Source of the DNA: Bacteroidota bacterium
GTDB lineage: Bacteria; Bacteroidota; Bacteroidia; Flavobacteriales_D; Sanyastnellaceae
Length of the DNA: 64,000 bases
NCBI GenBank assembly: GCA_027622975.1
Contig: JAQBVN010000003.1
Span: 62,001-126,000 of the forward strand
Reading direction: 5' to 3'
The translations under genes and the position numbers were made by a program. A model generated the notes under the pieces. That model was not told the origin of the DNA and did no database searches. It worked only from the letters and a program-made list of their open reading frames with translations. This document shows, piece by piece, positions 34,968-42,736 of the stretch. Within the stretch, counting starts at the first letter, position 1, and every line of letters begins with the position of its first letter.

Positions 34968-34996
34968 CAAACATAGGTCAAGTCTTGTATAAACAA
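34968..34996 (-). promoter_or_regulatory. candidate promoter for the C2-like lipoprotein
   Basis: On the minus strand, TTG at 34996-34994, an 18-base spacer and -7 TATGTTTG (34975-34968), which fits TAnnTTTG. The predicted leader is about 125 bases and contains the inverted repeat at 34874-34893. The rest of the 34837-35077 interval holds only AT-rich sequence and no small gene that I can support. Confidence 0.5.
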
Positions 34997-35077
34997 GAAA
35001 CATTATATGGCTAATCAAAAAAAAACTTCTTCACATTCATGATTTCGTTCGACCAAGAGCCTGTGTATCTTTCGGGA

Positions 35078-36700
35078 ATGAAGCGAATGTGGTGGGCTGC
35101 ATGTGCCAGTTTGGCCTCCCTTGGATTCAGCTGGGGACAGACACCACCGGCGTTTGTCAACATTGGAGAAGAAGCAGGACTCACGGGCGAAGGACAGCAC
35201 CACGCCGTGGCCATTGGGGATTACGACAACGATGGCGATGAGGACATCTACATTGGGAGCAAGTTCGCACCCAACCTTCTGTATAGAAATGATGGCAACA
35301 TGACTTTCACAGAGGTAGGGGCATCTGCTGGCGTGAATGACTCCGGATCGACCAATGCCGCCATTTGGTTTGATTTTGACAACGATGGTGATATGGACCT
35401 GGCCACGGGCAATGGGTATTCTGGAAACCCTTCCATCCCCAATCGATTTTACGTCAATCAAGGGGACGGCACCTTTGTCAATATGGCCGAGGAATTTGGA
35501 CTTGCCAGCGATCTGCAATGTCGAAGCCTCCATGCAGCGGATTACGACAACGATGGATTCACGGATCTCTACGTGGTCAACATCAATGCCGTCAACCACT
35601 TTTTCCGAAACCTAGGAGGTCTGGGATTCGAGAATGTCTACGAGGCCACGGGAACCTTGGATACCGGGGTGGGCATGGGAAGTGTGTTTTTTGACCACGA
35701 CAACGACGGTGATCAAGACCTCTATTTGACGCATGACGCCAACCAAACCAACAAATTGTTCCGCAACAATGGCAACGGAACCTTCACCAACATTGCCTAT
35801 TTCGCAGGGCTGAATTACCAAGGAAATTGCATGGGGGTTGACGTGGCTGACATCAACCATGACGGTTGGTTGGACATGTACATCACCGACCTCTACCCCA
35901 GCGCGATGTTTTTGAATGATGGCGATGGGACGTTCTCAGACATCAGCATCTCCTCTGGCACCAATGACTCGGGGATGACTTGGGGATGTGTCTTCTTCGA
36001 TTACGACCACGATGGATCGTGGGATTTGTACATCGTCAACGATTACGCCTTCGCACCGCTGCCGAATATCCTCTACCGGGGGAATGGTGACAACACCTTC
36101 ACGCCCGTGAGTGAGGGCGACATGACCTTGGAGCATCGACATTCCGACTACGGCCTGGCCATGGGAGACCTCGATGGCGACGGAGATTTGGACCTTGTGA
36201 CTGCCACGCCCAAATCGGCCACCCAACCAGGAATCGGGTTACTCAGGAATGATGCAGCGACAGGGCATTGGATGCAAGTGAAATTGCACGGAACCCTGAG
36301 CAACCGCGACGCCGTGGGAGCGCGGGCAACGTTGCACGCGAACGGGCAATCACGCATGGATGAGGTCAACATTGGTCAGGGATATTCTGGGGCGAGCACC
36401 CTGGATTTGCATTGGGGTTTAGGCAACATCGCTTCGGTGGATTCCTTGGTGGTGAACTGGCCCTCAGGTCAAACCACAGTCCACACCGACCTCGAAATCA
36501 ACGCGCGACACCACATTTGGGAACCACACGGTTGTCCAGCCGACTTCGACTACGACTTTTCTCATGGAACCTCGGATCTGCTGCAGCTCTTGAGCGCGTT
36601 CGGAGGGTTCGCCAACGAGGAGGACTTGGACGGGGATGGTGTATGCGCCACCGGAGATTTGCTGGTCTTCCTGACGCTTTTTGGTTCTCTGTGCCCTTGA
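35078..36700 (+). CDS. secreted FG-GAP/ASPIC (CRTAC1-like) protein with dockerin-like C-terminus
   Basis: 540 residues. A signal peptide (MKRMWWAACASLASLGFSWG, then Q) is followed by about seven FG-GAP/VCBS units with calcium-loop DxDxDG patterns such as GDYDNDGDEDIYIG, FDFDNDGDMDLATG and FDHDNDGDQDLYLT, forming a beta-propeller. An ASPIC/UnbV region follows (NRDAVGARATLHANGQSRMD, VNIGQGYSGA, VVNWPSGQTTVH). The last ~55 residues contain two EF-hand-like repeats bounded by cysteines (CPADFDYDFSHGTSDLLQLL and DLDGDGVCATGDLLVFLTLF, ending GSLCP) in place of a usual T9SS sorting domain. The ATG at 35078 begins the signal peptide; the frame is open from 35039. Confidence 0.88.
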   Translation: MKRMWWAACASLASLGFSWGQTPPAFVNIGEEAGLTGEGQHHAVAIGDYDNDGDEDIYIGSKFAPNLLYRNDGNMTFTEVGASAGVNDSGSTNAAIWFDFDNDGDMDLATGNGYSGNPSIPNRFYVNQGDGTFVNMAEEFGLASDLQCRSLHAADYDNDGFTDLYVVNINAVNHFFRNLGGLGFENVYEATGTLDTGVGMGSVFFDHDNDGDQDLYLTHDANQTNKLFRNNGNGTFTNIAYFAGLNYQGNCMGVDVADINHDGWLDMYITDLYPSAMFLNDGDGTFSDISISSGTNDSGMTWGCVFFDYDHDGSWDLYIVNDYAFAPLPNILYRGNGDNTFTPVSEGDMTLEHRHSDYGLAMGDLDGDGDLDLVTATPKSATQPGIGLLRNDAATGHWMQVKLHGTLSNRDAVGARATLHANGQSRMDEVNIGQGYSGASTLDLHWGLGNIASVDSLVVNWPSGQTTVHTDLEINARHHIWEPHGCPADFDYDFSHGTSDLLQLLSAFGGFANEEDLDGDGVCATGDLLVFLTLFGSLCP

Positions 36701-36710
36701 GGTCAAACCC

Positions 36711-39260
36711 TCATTCGCACACTGCGCCAAACGCCCCGAGGAGCTGAAGTATGTCCGCAACGGCCACAGTGCCATCACCATTCAAATCCTCCACACAAAG
36801 ACTCGGTTCTGTCCCTGAAGCGATGCACGTTCCTGACACGGCATCCCAGATCGTGCCCAATCCGCAGCAATCGCCGGCTGAGCAATCGACCGGACCCACA
36901 GGTGTGCATGGGTCGCATGCCGCGAAGCAATGGACATCGAGGGTTTGATTCTCCGCGAGGACCAAAAACGAGCGGTTGAACCCACCCAAACCGTTGGACA
37001 CACCACACGCGGCGGGAACACCCTCATCCGTGCCCCACGCATCCCCATTCAGGAATTTGTATTCCACCATGCTGCCAGTTTGGGCCACGACCGTGGTGCG
37101 GTACAAGCCGTCCTCTCCGAGTTCCAGGGGCGTGGCGTCAGCCACCCAACCTTGAAAAGATCCCGCCACATGGACCCCTGCCGCAGCAGGTGTGAGTTCG
37201 CCCAAATCGAGCTGGAGCACGGTTTCATATTGGCAAGAACCATTGTCAGCTTCTGCCAACGGATCGTAGTTCACGGCCGCTGGGTCCGTGCAGCCCACCT
37301 CGGCCAAAATGGGGATGGACCCATCCGTGTCCGGTGTCGGCAATGGAGTGTCCAAATAGAGATGCCATTCACCAGGCTGGAAAGTTTGGGCTTGCCCCAC
37401 GTTGTTCACCGACAAAGGCAAACCCGTGAAATAATCATACCACGTCCCATTGTAAGGGAATCCTGGCACCATGCTGATTGGATTCACGTCAAAATTGCCC
37501 ACGAGGACTGCATTTTGATTGGGCCCATACAGGTGAATGCGCTTGCCCATCCCAGAACCATCCACGTTGTAATCAAAGGTCCCAAACACCGGCTGGTTCT
37601 TCTTCAAATCAACCAATGCTGCAATGGTCTTGGCCAAGGAAAGCCGATGCTCATTGCCCAGGTCAAGCCAAGGGGCTGGCTTCTCACCCAATTTGCATTC
37701 TTCTGCAAAACTTCCATTGAGACAATCGAAAATGCTGGTATCGTAGCCCAATTCACCCCATTGCCAAATCATTTTTGGACCGGGAAGTGCCAACAAAAAC
37801 GCATGCGTCATCGCCAAGCGATCCATGGCTGTGGACTCGACCTGAACGTTGTAGCTGCCAGAAGAATTCCCGTACGCCGCCAACTCATAGCCCATGCGCT
37901 CTTCGTCGTGACTTTCAGCATATGCCACCAAATTGGGCCAAGCATACCCCCGATTCTGCCAGGAAGCGTAGTTGATGTCTCCGTAATACCCCATGGCTGA
38001 TTGAGAGAACGCGTAGGTCATTTTGCCCCAAATCATGAATCCTCCATTGGCCAACGCTGTCTCCTCATCGTTGTTGCCGAGGTGCTCCAAAATCATGTAG
38101 GTGCCAGGGTGATTGCTCCACAAATCATTGGCGTAGTCAAACAAGATGTCTACCCTGCTCTGGTCGTATTGGTTCCAAGCATCCACATTGGAGCCTGTGA
38201 AGTTTTGGGTCAAACCCTTGCTCAAGTCCACGCGGTAGCCATCGATGTGGTACTCGTCAATCCAAAAATTAAACACCCGTTTCCAAAACTCCCTCGTCCA
38301 AGGATCACCGTGGTCAAAATCGTATCCAGGGCTGAACGGGTGCATGGCCACCTCGTTGAACCAAGGATTGGTGCTGGCCACCGTACCATCGGCATCTTGG
38401 TACAAGCGAACCATCGGATCGGTGCCAAAACTGTGGTTGGGAACCACGTCGAGGATGACCGCAATTCCACGTTCGTGGCATTTGTTCACGAGTTCCTTGA
38501 GTTTGGCCTTGGGGCCGTAGAACTTGTCGACGGCGAATCGAAAGTTGGGATTGTAGCCCCAGCTGAGGTTGCCCTCAAATTCACTCACCGGCATCAATTC
38601 GATGGCATTGAATCCCATGAATTCGAGGTAGTCCAAACGATTGATGACATCCTGGAAAGTTTGGGCTTCGTCAAAATCACGGACCAGCGTCTCATAGATC
38701 ACCAAGCGGTCTTGGGATGGCTTTTGGAAATCTCCGTCTGTCCACAAGAAATAAGGACTGTCCGTGCGAAAAGCCGTCGTATGCCAATTGGCTTGACTCG
38801 AAGGAAACGCAGGCATCCCTGGGAAATGACTTTGCGGAATGTAGGCGTCGTCCCATGGATCGAGAACGAGCTCGGCATAGGGGTCACCGATTTCCAATTC
38901 ATTTTCCACCAAGAAATGATAGCGATACCAAGTCCCTGGTGTGAGGTTGTTCACCTGCAACCAATGACGCGTTCCATCCACACTCTTGCGCATCAACGAG
39001 GCATCTGTAGTGGCCCATGCGTTGAAATCACCACGAAGATGAACATGGGTTTTTCCTGGCGCGCGCAGTTGAACAATGACCGTGCTTGTGTTGAGTACGT
39101 TGACACCATCTTGTGTACCCGCCGGTGGATCCAAGACGATGGGTGTTTGGGCAAAAACACTTGTGCCTTGGGTGAACATGATGCCGGGCATGACGCCAAG
39201 CATGGCCCACATCACCCAAACACGGGCTTTGACTTGAAGGAGGGTAAGGTCGCGAGGCAT
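36711..39260 (-). CDS. secreted alpha-amylase family (GH13) protein with dockerin-like C-terminus
   Basis: 849 residues. After a signal peptide (...TQGTSVFAQ) comes a CBM48-like N-terminal domain (VHLRGDFNAWATTDASLMRK), then the GH13 barrel with LDVVPNHSFGTD, nucleophile DGYRVDLSKG (Asp ~345), acid/base MILEHLG (Glu ~392), and third acid ESHDEERM (Asp ~452), so it is predicted active on alpha-glucans. A DNGSC-type unit (EVGCTDPAAVNYDPLAEADN) follows, then a second carbohydrate-module-like domain (AGVHVAGSFQGWVADATPLE), and finally a single EF-hand-like DLNGDGTVAVADILQLLGAF GAVCE. Start at 39260; the frame extends to 39431. Convergent with the CRTAC1-like gene (10-base gap). Confidence 0.92.
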   Translation of the reverse strand: MPRDLTLLQVKARVWVMWAMLGVMPGIMFTQGTSVFAQTPIVLDPPAGTQDGVNVLNTSTVIVQLRAPGKTHVHLRGDFNAWATTDASLMRKSVDGTRHWLQVNNLTPGTWYRYHFLVENELEIGDPYAELVLDPWDDAYIPQSHFPGMPAFPSSQANWHTTAFRTDSPYFLWTDGDFQKPSQDRLVIYETLVRDFDEAQTFQDVINRLDYLEFMGFNAIELMPVSEFEGNLSWGYNPNFRFAVDKFYGPKAKLKELVNKCHERGIAVILDVVPNHSFGTDPMVRLYQDADGTVASTNPWFNEVAMHPFSPGYDFDHGDPWTREFWKRVFNFWIDEYHIDGYRVDLSKGLTQNFTGSNVDAWNQYDQSRVDILFDYANDLWSNHPGTYMILEHLGNNDEETALANGGFMIWGKMTYAFSQSAMGYYGDINYASWQNRGYAWPNLVAYAESHDEERMGYELAAYGNSSGSYNVQVESTAMDRLAMTHAFLLALPGPKMIWQWGELGYDTSIFDCLNGSFAEECKLGEKPAPWLDLGNEHRLSLAKTIAALVDLKKNQPVFGTFDYNVDGSGMGKRIHLYGPNQNAVLVGNFDVNPISMVPGFPYNGTWYDYFTGLPLSVNNVGQAQTFQPGEWHLYLDTPLPTPDTDGSIPILAEVGCTDPAAVNYDPLAEADNGSCQYETVLQLDLGELTPAAAGVHVAGSFQGWVADATPLELGEDGLYRTTVVAQTGSMVEYKFLNGDAWGTDEGVPAACGVSNGLGGFNRSFLVLAENQTLDVHCFAACDPCTPVGPVDCSAGDCCGLGTIWDAVSGTCIASGTEPSLCVEDLNGDGTVAVADILQLLGAFGAVCE

Positions 39261-39372
39261 GGTGCTTGAAGATGGGCTTAGTGTTTGTTTCACACCAAGG
39301 TACGACAAGGAAGGGCAGTTCGCCAAAACAAGCTCCACAACTTCTGCCTTTGCTGGCGCCTGAATGTCAGGT

Positions 39373-41949
39373 TCAGGTCCCGTGGTGTACCCGTTTGGAA
39401 GCATCCTCGCTCTCCTCTCCCACCTCGTCAAGCCTCTGAAGGTTGGAGGCCTTCACCACGAATTCATCAACGAACAACCATGTGGGTTCAGAAGCGGCAT
39501 CGTGCCACGAGGGGCAAGGACCTGGATTGACGAGATGCATCCGAACATATCTGGCTGAGAGGCCATCGAGGTCCAGGCCGACGGGAACCACAGTTTGTCG
39601 CCCGTCTCGTTCAAGGGCTTCACCCCATGGCGCTTGAATCGGCAATTCCACAAATCGAATTCCATCGGTGGACACCGACCACTTGAGATGAGCCGGCATG
39701 AAAATCCAAGCATCCTGATACAAGTACAACTGGGTCTCCACCCTCGACAAGGACTTGACCTCGCCTAGATCTGCTGTGCACGTCATGTCCTGACCCTGCA
39801 GGGCCTGCCATGCTCCATCTCGAAAGTCCAAAGAACCGCGGCGACCGTCCGCCAAGGCTTGGGGACCACCTCCTGTGTAATGGGGGCTTGGCGTATAGGA
39901 CAGCTCCAAGGGCTGATGGGCCGCCGCATGTCCCGCCACCGGAAATCGTTCCGTCACCCCGGTGGCCCTTCCCCGCATGCTCACGTCGACCCACACCTCC
40001 CCCAGTCCCTGCACCAACACGGAGCCACCGACCTTGCTTTTGGTGTTCGGCCCCGATCCGTCGTCAGGAACAAACGTCACATCACCCCCCACATGGCGAA
40101 GCGCAGGTTCCACGAGGACCTCGACCATCCCTTCCATATGTGGCTGAACACTCACAGCCACGGGCACCCCTTCCAACCCTGGATCCAATCCCATGTGAGC
40201 CCATCGTTGGGCCAACCCATCCAATCGCCTCAAGAACCGATCGTATGCACCCTCCTCCAAGGTCACTTCCGTCCCAGACCACAACACCTCTGCCAAGCCC
40301 GTGGACCTCGGAAACACCTTTCCCATGACCTGGTCTTGGGGGGCACGCTCGGTCCACATGTTGCACTCGCCGCCGAGCACGCGACCCAATTGACCTTTGG
40401 CCTCTTCCGGTATGGGGTCAAAACCATAGACTTTCTCGAGATCGATGGAACGTAGCGGATAATCCAAATAGCAGTGACTTGTCGGGGACACCACCACATC
40501 CGTGCCCAAATGTGTAGCCTCCACGGCACCCTGCATGCCTCGCCAGCTCTGGACCATGGCTCCATCGGGCAATCCCCCCTCAAGAATTTCATCCCAACCC
40601 ATGATTCGGCGACCCTTGGAAGCGAGGTGCGCTCCCATCTGGTTGATGAAAAACGTTTGAAGTTGAGATTCATGGGTGAATCCAAGGCTAGCCATGCGGA
40701 ATTGGCACCGTTCGCAATCCTCCCAGCGAACCCTGGGGACCTCGTCACCTCCGATGTGAATCACCTCCGATGGAAAGAGTGTACACACCTCATCAAGCAC
40801 CGCGCGCATGAATGCCAAGGTCGTATCCTGACCCGCGCAATAGACATCTTTGAACACCCCCCAATTGTTGGGAACATCCATGGGTTCTCCCGTGCATCCA
40901 AGCCAAGGGTATGCGGCCAACGCAGCGCGACAATGTCCTGGCATCTCAATTTCAGGGATGATCTCCACATGCCGATCGGCTGCATATCGCACGATCCCTT
41001 GGATGTCTTGTTTGGTGTAAAATCCACCCGTCACACTTCCATCTTCCTCGGTTCGAAATCCACCAATCTCTGTCAGTTTGGGATAGGTTGGAATGGGAAT
41101 TCGCCACCCTTGATCCTCCGTCAGATGCCAGTGCAAGACATTCATTTTTTGGAGGGACAAAGCATCGATCACTTGCATGACAAACGAAGGCTCCATCATG
41201 TGTCGACAACAATCCAACAGCAGACCACGGTGTTCCAATGCCGCATGGTCCTCAATGAAGACCTCTGGAAGGACAAAACCCACAGGACACCCTGTTTCGC
41301 ACGAAGGAGGCAACAACTGCCTGAGTGTCGTCCACCCGCGGAACCCACCCTCTGCATCACGAGACTCAATGAGCACCCTGTCCTTGCTCACAGTCAAGCG
41401 ATATCCCTCTTCTCCCAAATCCTCTTCCACTGCTTTCCATGCCCAAACCCCGGGCTGTTCATGCCATGAATTCTCGAGTCTACCGTCCTTTGTGGGGAGC
41501 ACCTCCCATGTCAAACCAGCCGAAGTCAGCCATTGGGTCACCCCATCCATAGGCCAGCCCTCGGGCCAGGACAATCGCAATTTCCCATTGGACCGAAACC
41601 CCGGAACCTCCGTGCTTCCAACATCCACGCGCACTGGATACGGCACCAAACTTTCCACACTTCCTCGTGGCAATGGGTGCACTGGACCGTGACCACATCC
41701 GGAGAAGGCACAAGCGACAAGCAAAGCAGAAGCGACAACCGATGCGGAAGCGACAACCGATTCCATCGCAGCCCCGGTGGAAGCGACAACCGATTCCATC
41801 GCAGCCCCGGTGGAATGAACCGCAGCAGCCAGAGCTCGAACTCGAGCGCGAATTCCAAATTCTCCAATCCCTATGGATCTCACCAACAGCCCTGACCGGG
41901 TTGTGAAACGATTCATCATGGGCGTGCGTCTGTTCATGTCATCATTCAT
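39373..41949 (-). CDS. beta-N-acetylhexosaminidase (GH20), lipoprotein
   Basis: 858 residues as opened. The GH20 core includes EHRGLLLDCCRHMMEPSFVM, NVLHWHLTEDQGWRIPIPTY, EIEMPGHCRAALAAYP and the catalytic pair HIGGDEVP (Asp402-Glu403 in this numbering), with GWDEILEGGLPDGAMVQSW downstream. The C-terminal ~150 residues form an F5/8-type carbohydrate-binding region. A lipobox (LVACAFSGC, Cys 85) predicts surface or periplasmic anchoring. The N-terminus is odd: about 60 residues precede the signal, with a duplicated 11-residue stretch encoded by a 33-bp tandem repeat, so internal starts (Met 51 at 41799 or Met 62 at 41766) are plausible. ATG 41949 overlaps the cutC stop. Confidence 0.9.
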   Translation of the reverse strand: MNDDMNRRTPMMNRFTTRSGLLVRSIGIGEFGIRARVRALAAAVHSTGAAMESVVASTGAAMESVVASASVVASALLVACAFSGCGHGPVHPLPRGSVESLVPYPVRVDVGSTEVPGFRSNGKLRLSWPEGWPMDGVTQWLTSAGLTWEVLPTKDGRLENSWHEQPGVWAWKAVEEDLGEEGYRLTVSKDRVLIESRDAEGGFRGWTTLRQLLPPSCETGCPVGFVLPEVFIEDHAALEHRGLLLDCCRHMMEPSFVMQVIDALSLQKMNVLHWHLTEDQGWRIPIPTYPKLTEIGGFRTEEDGSVTGGFYTKQDIQGIVRYAADRHVEIIPEIEMPGHCRAALAAYPWLGCTGEPMDVPNNWGVFKDVYCAGQDTTLAFMRAVLDEVCTLFPSEVIHIGGDEVPRVRWEDCERCQFRMASLGFTHESQLQTFFINQMGAHLASKGRRIMGWDEILEGGLPDGAMVQSWRGMQGAVEATHLGTDVVVSPTSHCYLDYPLRSIDLEKVYGFDPIPEEAKGQLGRVLGGECNMWTERAPQDQVMGKVFPRSTGLAEVLWSGTEVTLEEGAYDRFLRRLDGLAQRWAHMGLDPGLEGVPVAVSVQPHMEGMVEVLVEPALRHVGGDVTFVPDDGSGPNTKSKVGGSVLVQGLGEVWVDVSMRGRATGVTERFPVAGHAAAHQPLELSYTPSPHYTGGGPQALADGRRGSLDFRDGAWQALQGQDMTCTADLGEVKSLSRVETQLYLYQDAWIFMPAHLKWSVSTDGIRFVELPIQAPWGEALERDGRQTVVPVGLDLDGLSARYVRMHLVNPGPCPSWHDAASEPTWLFVDEFVVKASNLQRLDEVGEESEDASKRVHHGT
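41747..41812. repeat. 33-bp perfect tandem duplication inside the GH20 signal region
   Basis: Two identical 33-bp units (41747-41779 and 41780-41812), preceded by a partial copy around 41729-41743. The unit length is a multiple of three, so copy changes would add or remove 11 residues without breaking the frame. It encodes the repeated AAMESVVAST-type stretch just before the lipoprotein signal of the GH20 gene. Confidence 0.92.
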
Positions 41950-42649
41950 GGGGGTGCGTCATGTGTTGGGCCGCTTGGACCAAGGCAACCACCTTGTCGA
42001 GGTCAACCGGGTGGACACTTCCATCAAACAAGGGGTGCTGCCAAGGCAGAGAAGTTCTCCTGCATGACGCATGAACGCCCTCCACTCCGGCCGCTCGCAG
42101 GGCTGGGACATCCTGCGGCCTGACGCCCCCTCCTGCCACGACTTCCATGCCCATGTCCATCCAAGACCGAAGATGGTCCAAACCTTCCACCGCCCTGGCG
42201 CATCGACCGCTGGACAGCAACGTGGTGACGCCGGCGGACAAAAGGGCTTCGACATCCGCCTCGGGGGAATCACTGACATCAATGGCTCGGTGCCACACCA
42301 GGGCTTCTGCCCCCACTTCATCGCACATCCTGTGAAGGTAATCCGTGTCCAATCGATGGTCCGAATTCAAACCACCCACGACAACCCGGTCTGCCCCGGC
42401 ATCCATCATGAGTTTGGCCTCTTCCACAGACCAGGTCCGCTCGGAAGCCGACCATCCAAAATGACCTTCACGGGGACGGATCAATGCCCTCACCTCCATG
42501 CCCATGGACACCGCCGATTCCACCACAACAACATTGGGGGTGATTCCACCCACTTGCCACACCGAGCACAGCTCCACCCGATGCGCCCCACCCTCAATGG
42601 CCAAAGCAACATCCACCAAAGTGCTTGCACAAACCTCGACGCTCAGCAT
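41942..42649 (-). CDS. cutC: CutC family protein
   Basis: 235-residue TIM-barrel protein of the CutC family. LSVEVCASTLVDVALAIEGG AHRVELCS, ALIRPREGHFGWSASE and VWHRAIDVSDSPEADVEALL are conserved, as are the later LLSSGRC and VVAGGGVRP. The family name comes from a disputed role in copper tolerance; its biochemical function is unknown. Here it is encoded between a hexosaminidase and a sugar kinase fusion, with an overlap of 8 bases with the hexosaminidase start, which argues for a sugar-linked rather than a copper-linked role (inference). Confidence 0.93.
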   Translation of the reverse strand: MLSVEVCASTLVDVALAIEGGAHRVELCSVWQVGGITPNVVVVESAVSMGMEVRALIRPREGHFGWSASERTWSVEEAKLMMDAGADRVVVGGLNSDHRLDTDYLHRMCDEVGAEALVWHRAIDVSDSPEADVEALLSAGVTTLLSSGRCARAVEGLDHLRSWMDMGMEVVAGGGVRPQDVPALRAAGVEGVHASCRRTSLPWQHPLFDGSVHPVDLDKVVALVQAAQHMTHPHE

Positions 42650-42736
42650 GCCCCCCTGCCCATCAACGACCCACCCGAGGCCTGTGTTCTACCAACCGAA
42701 ATGTCATGTCTCATGGTTGAATCATTGTTTGGTTCA

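Noticed and set aside
38001-39269. 422-codon plus-strand frame opposite the GH13 gene
   Set aside because: Antisense shadow of a well-supported amylase; no family similarity.
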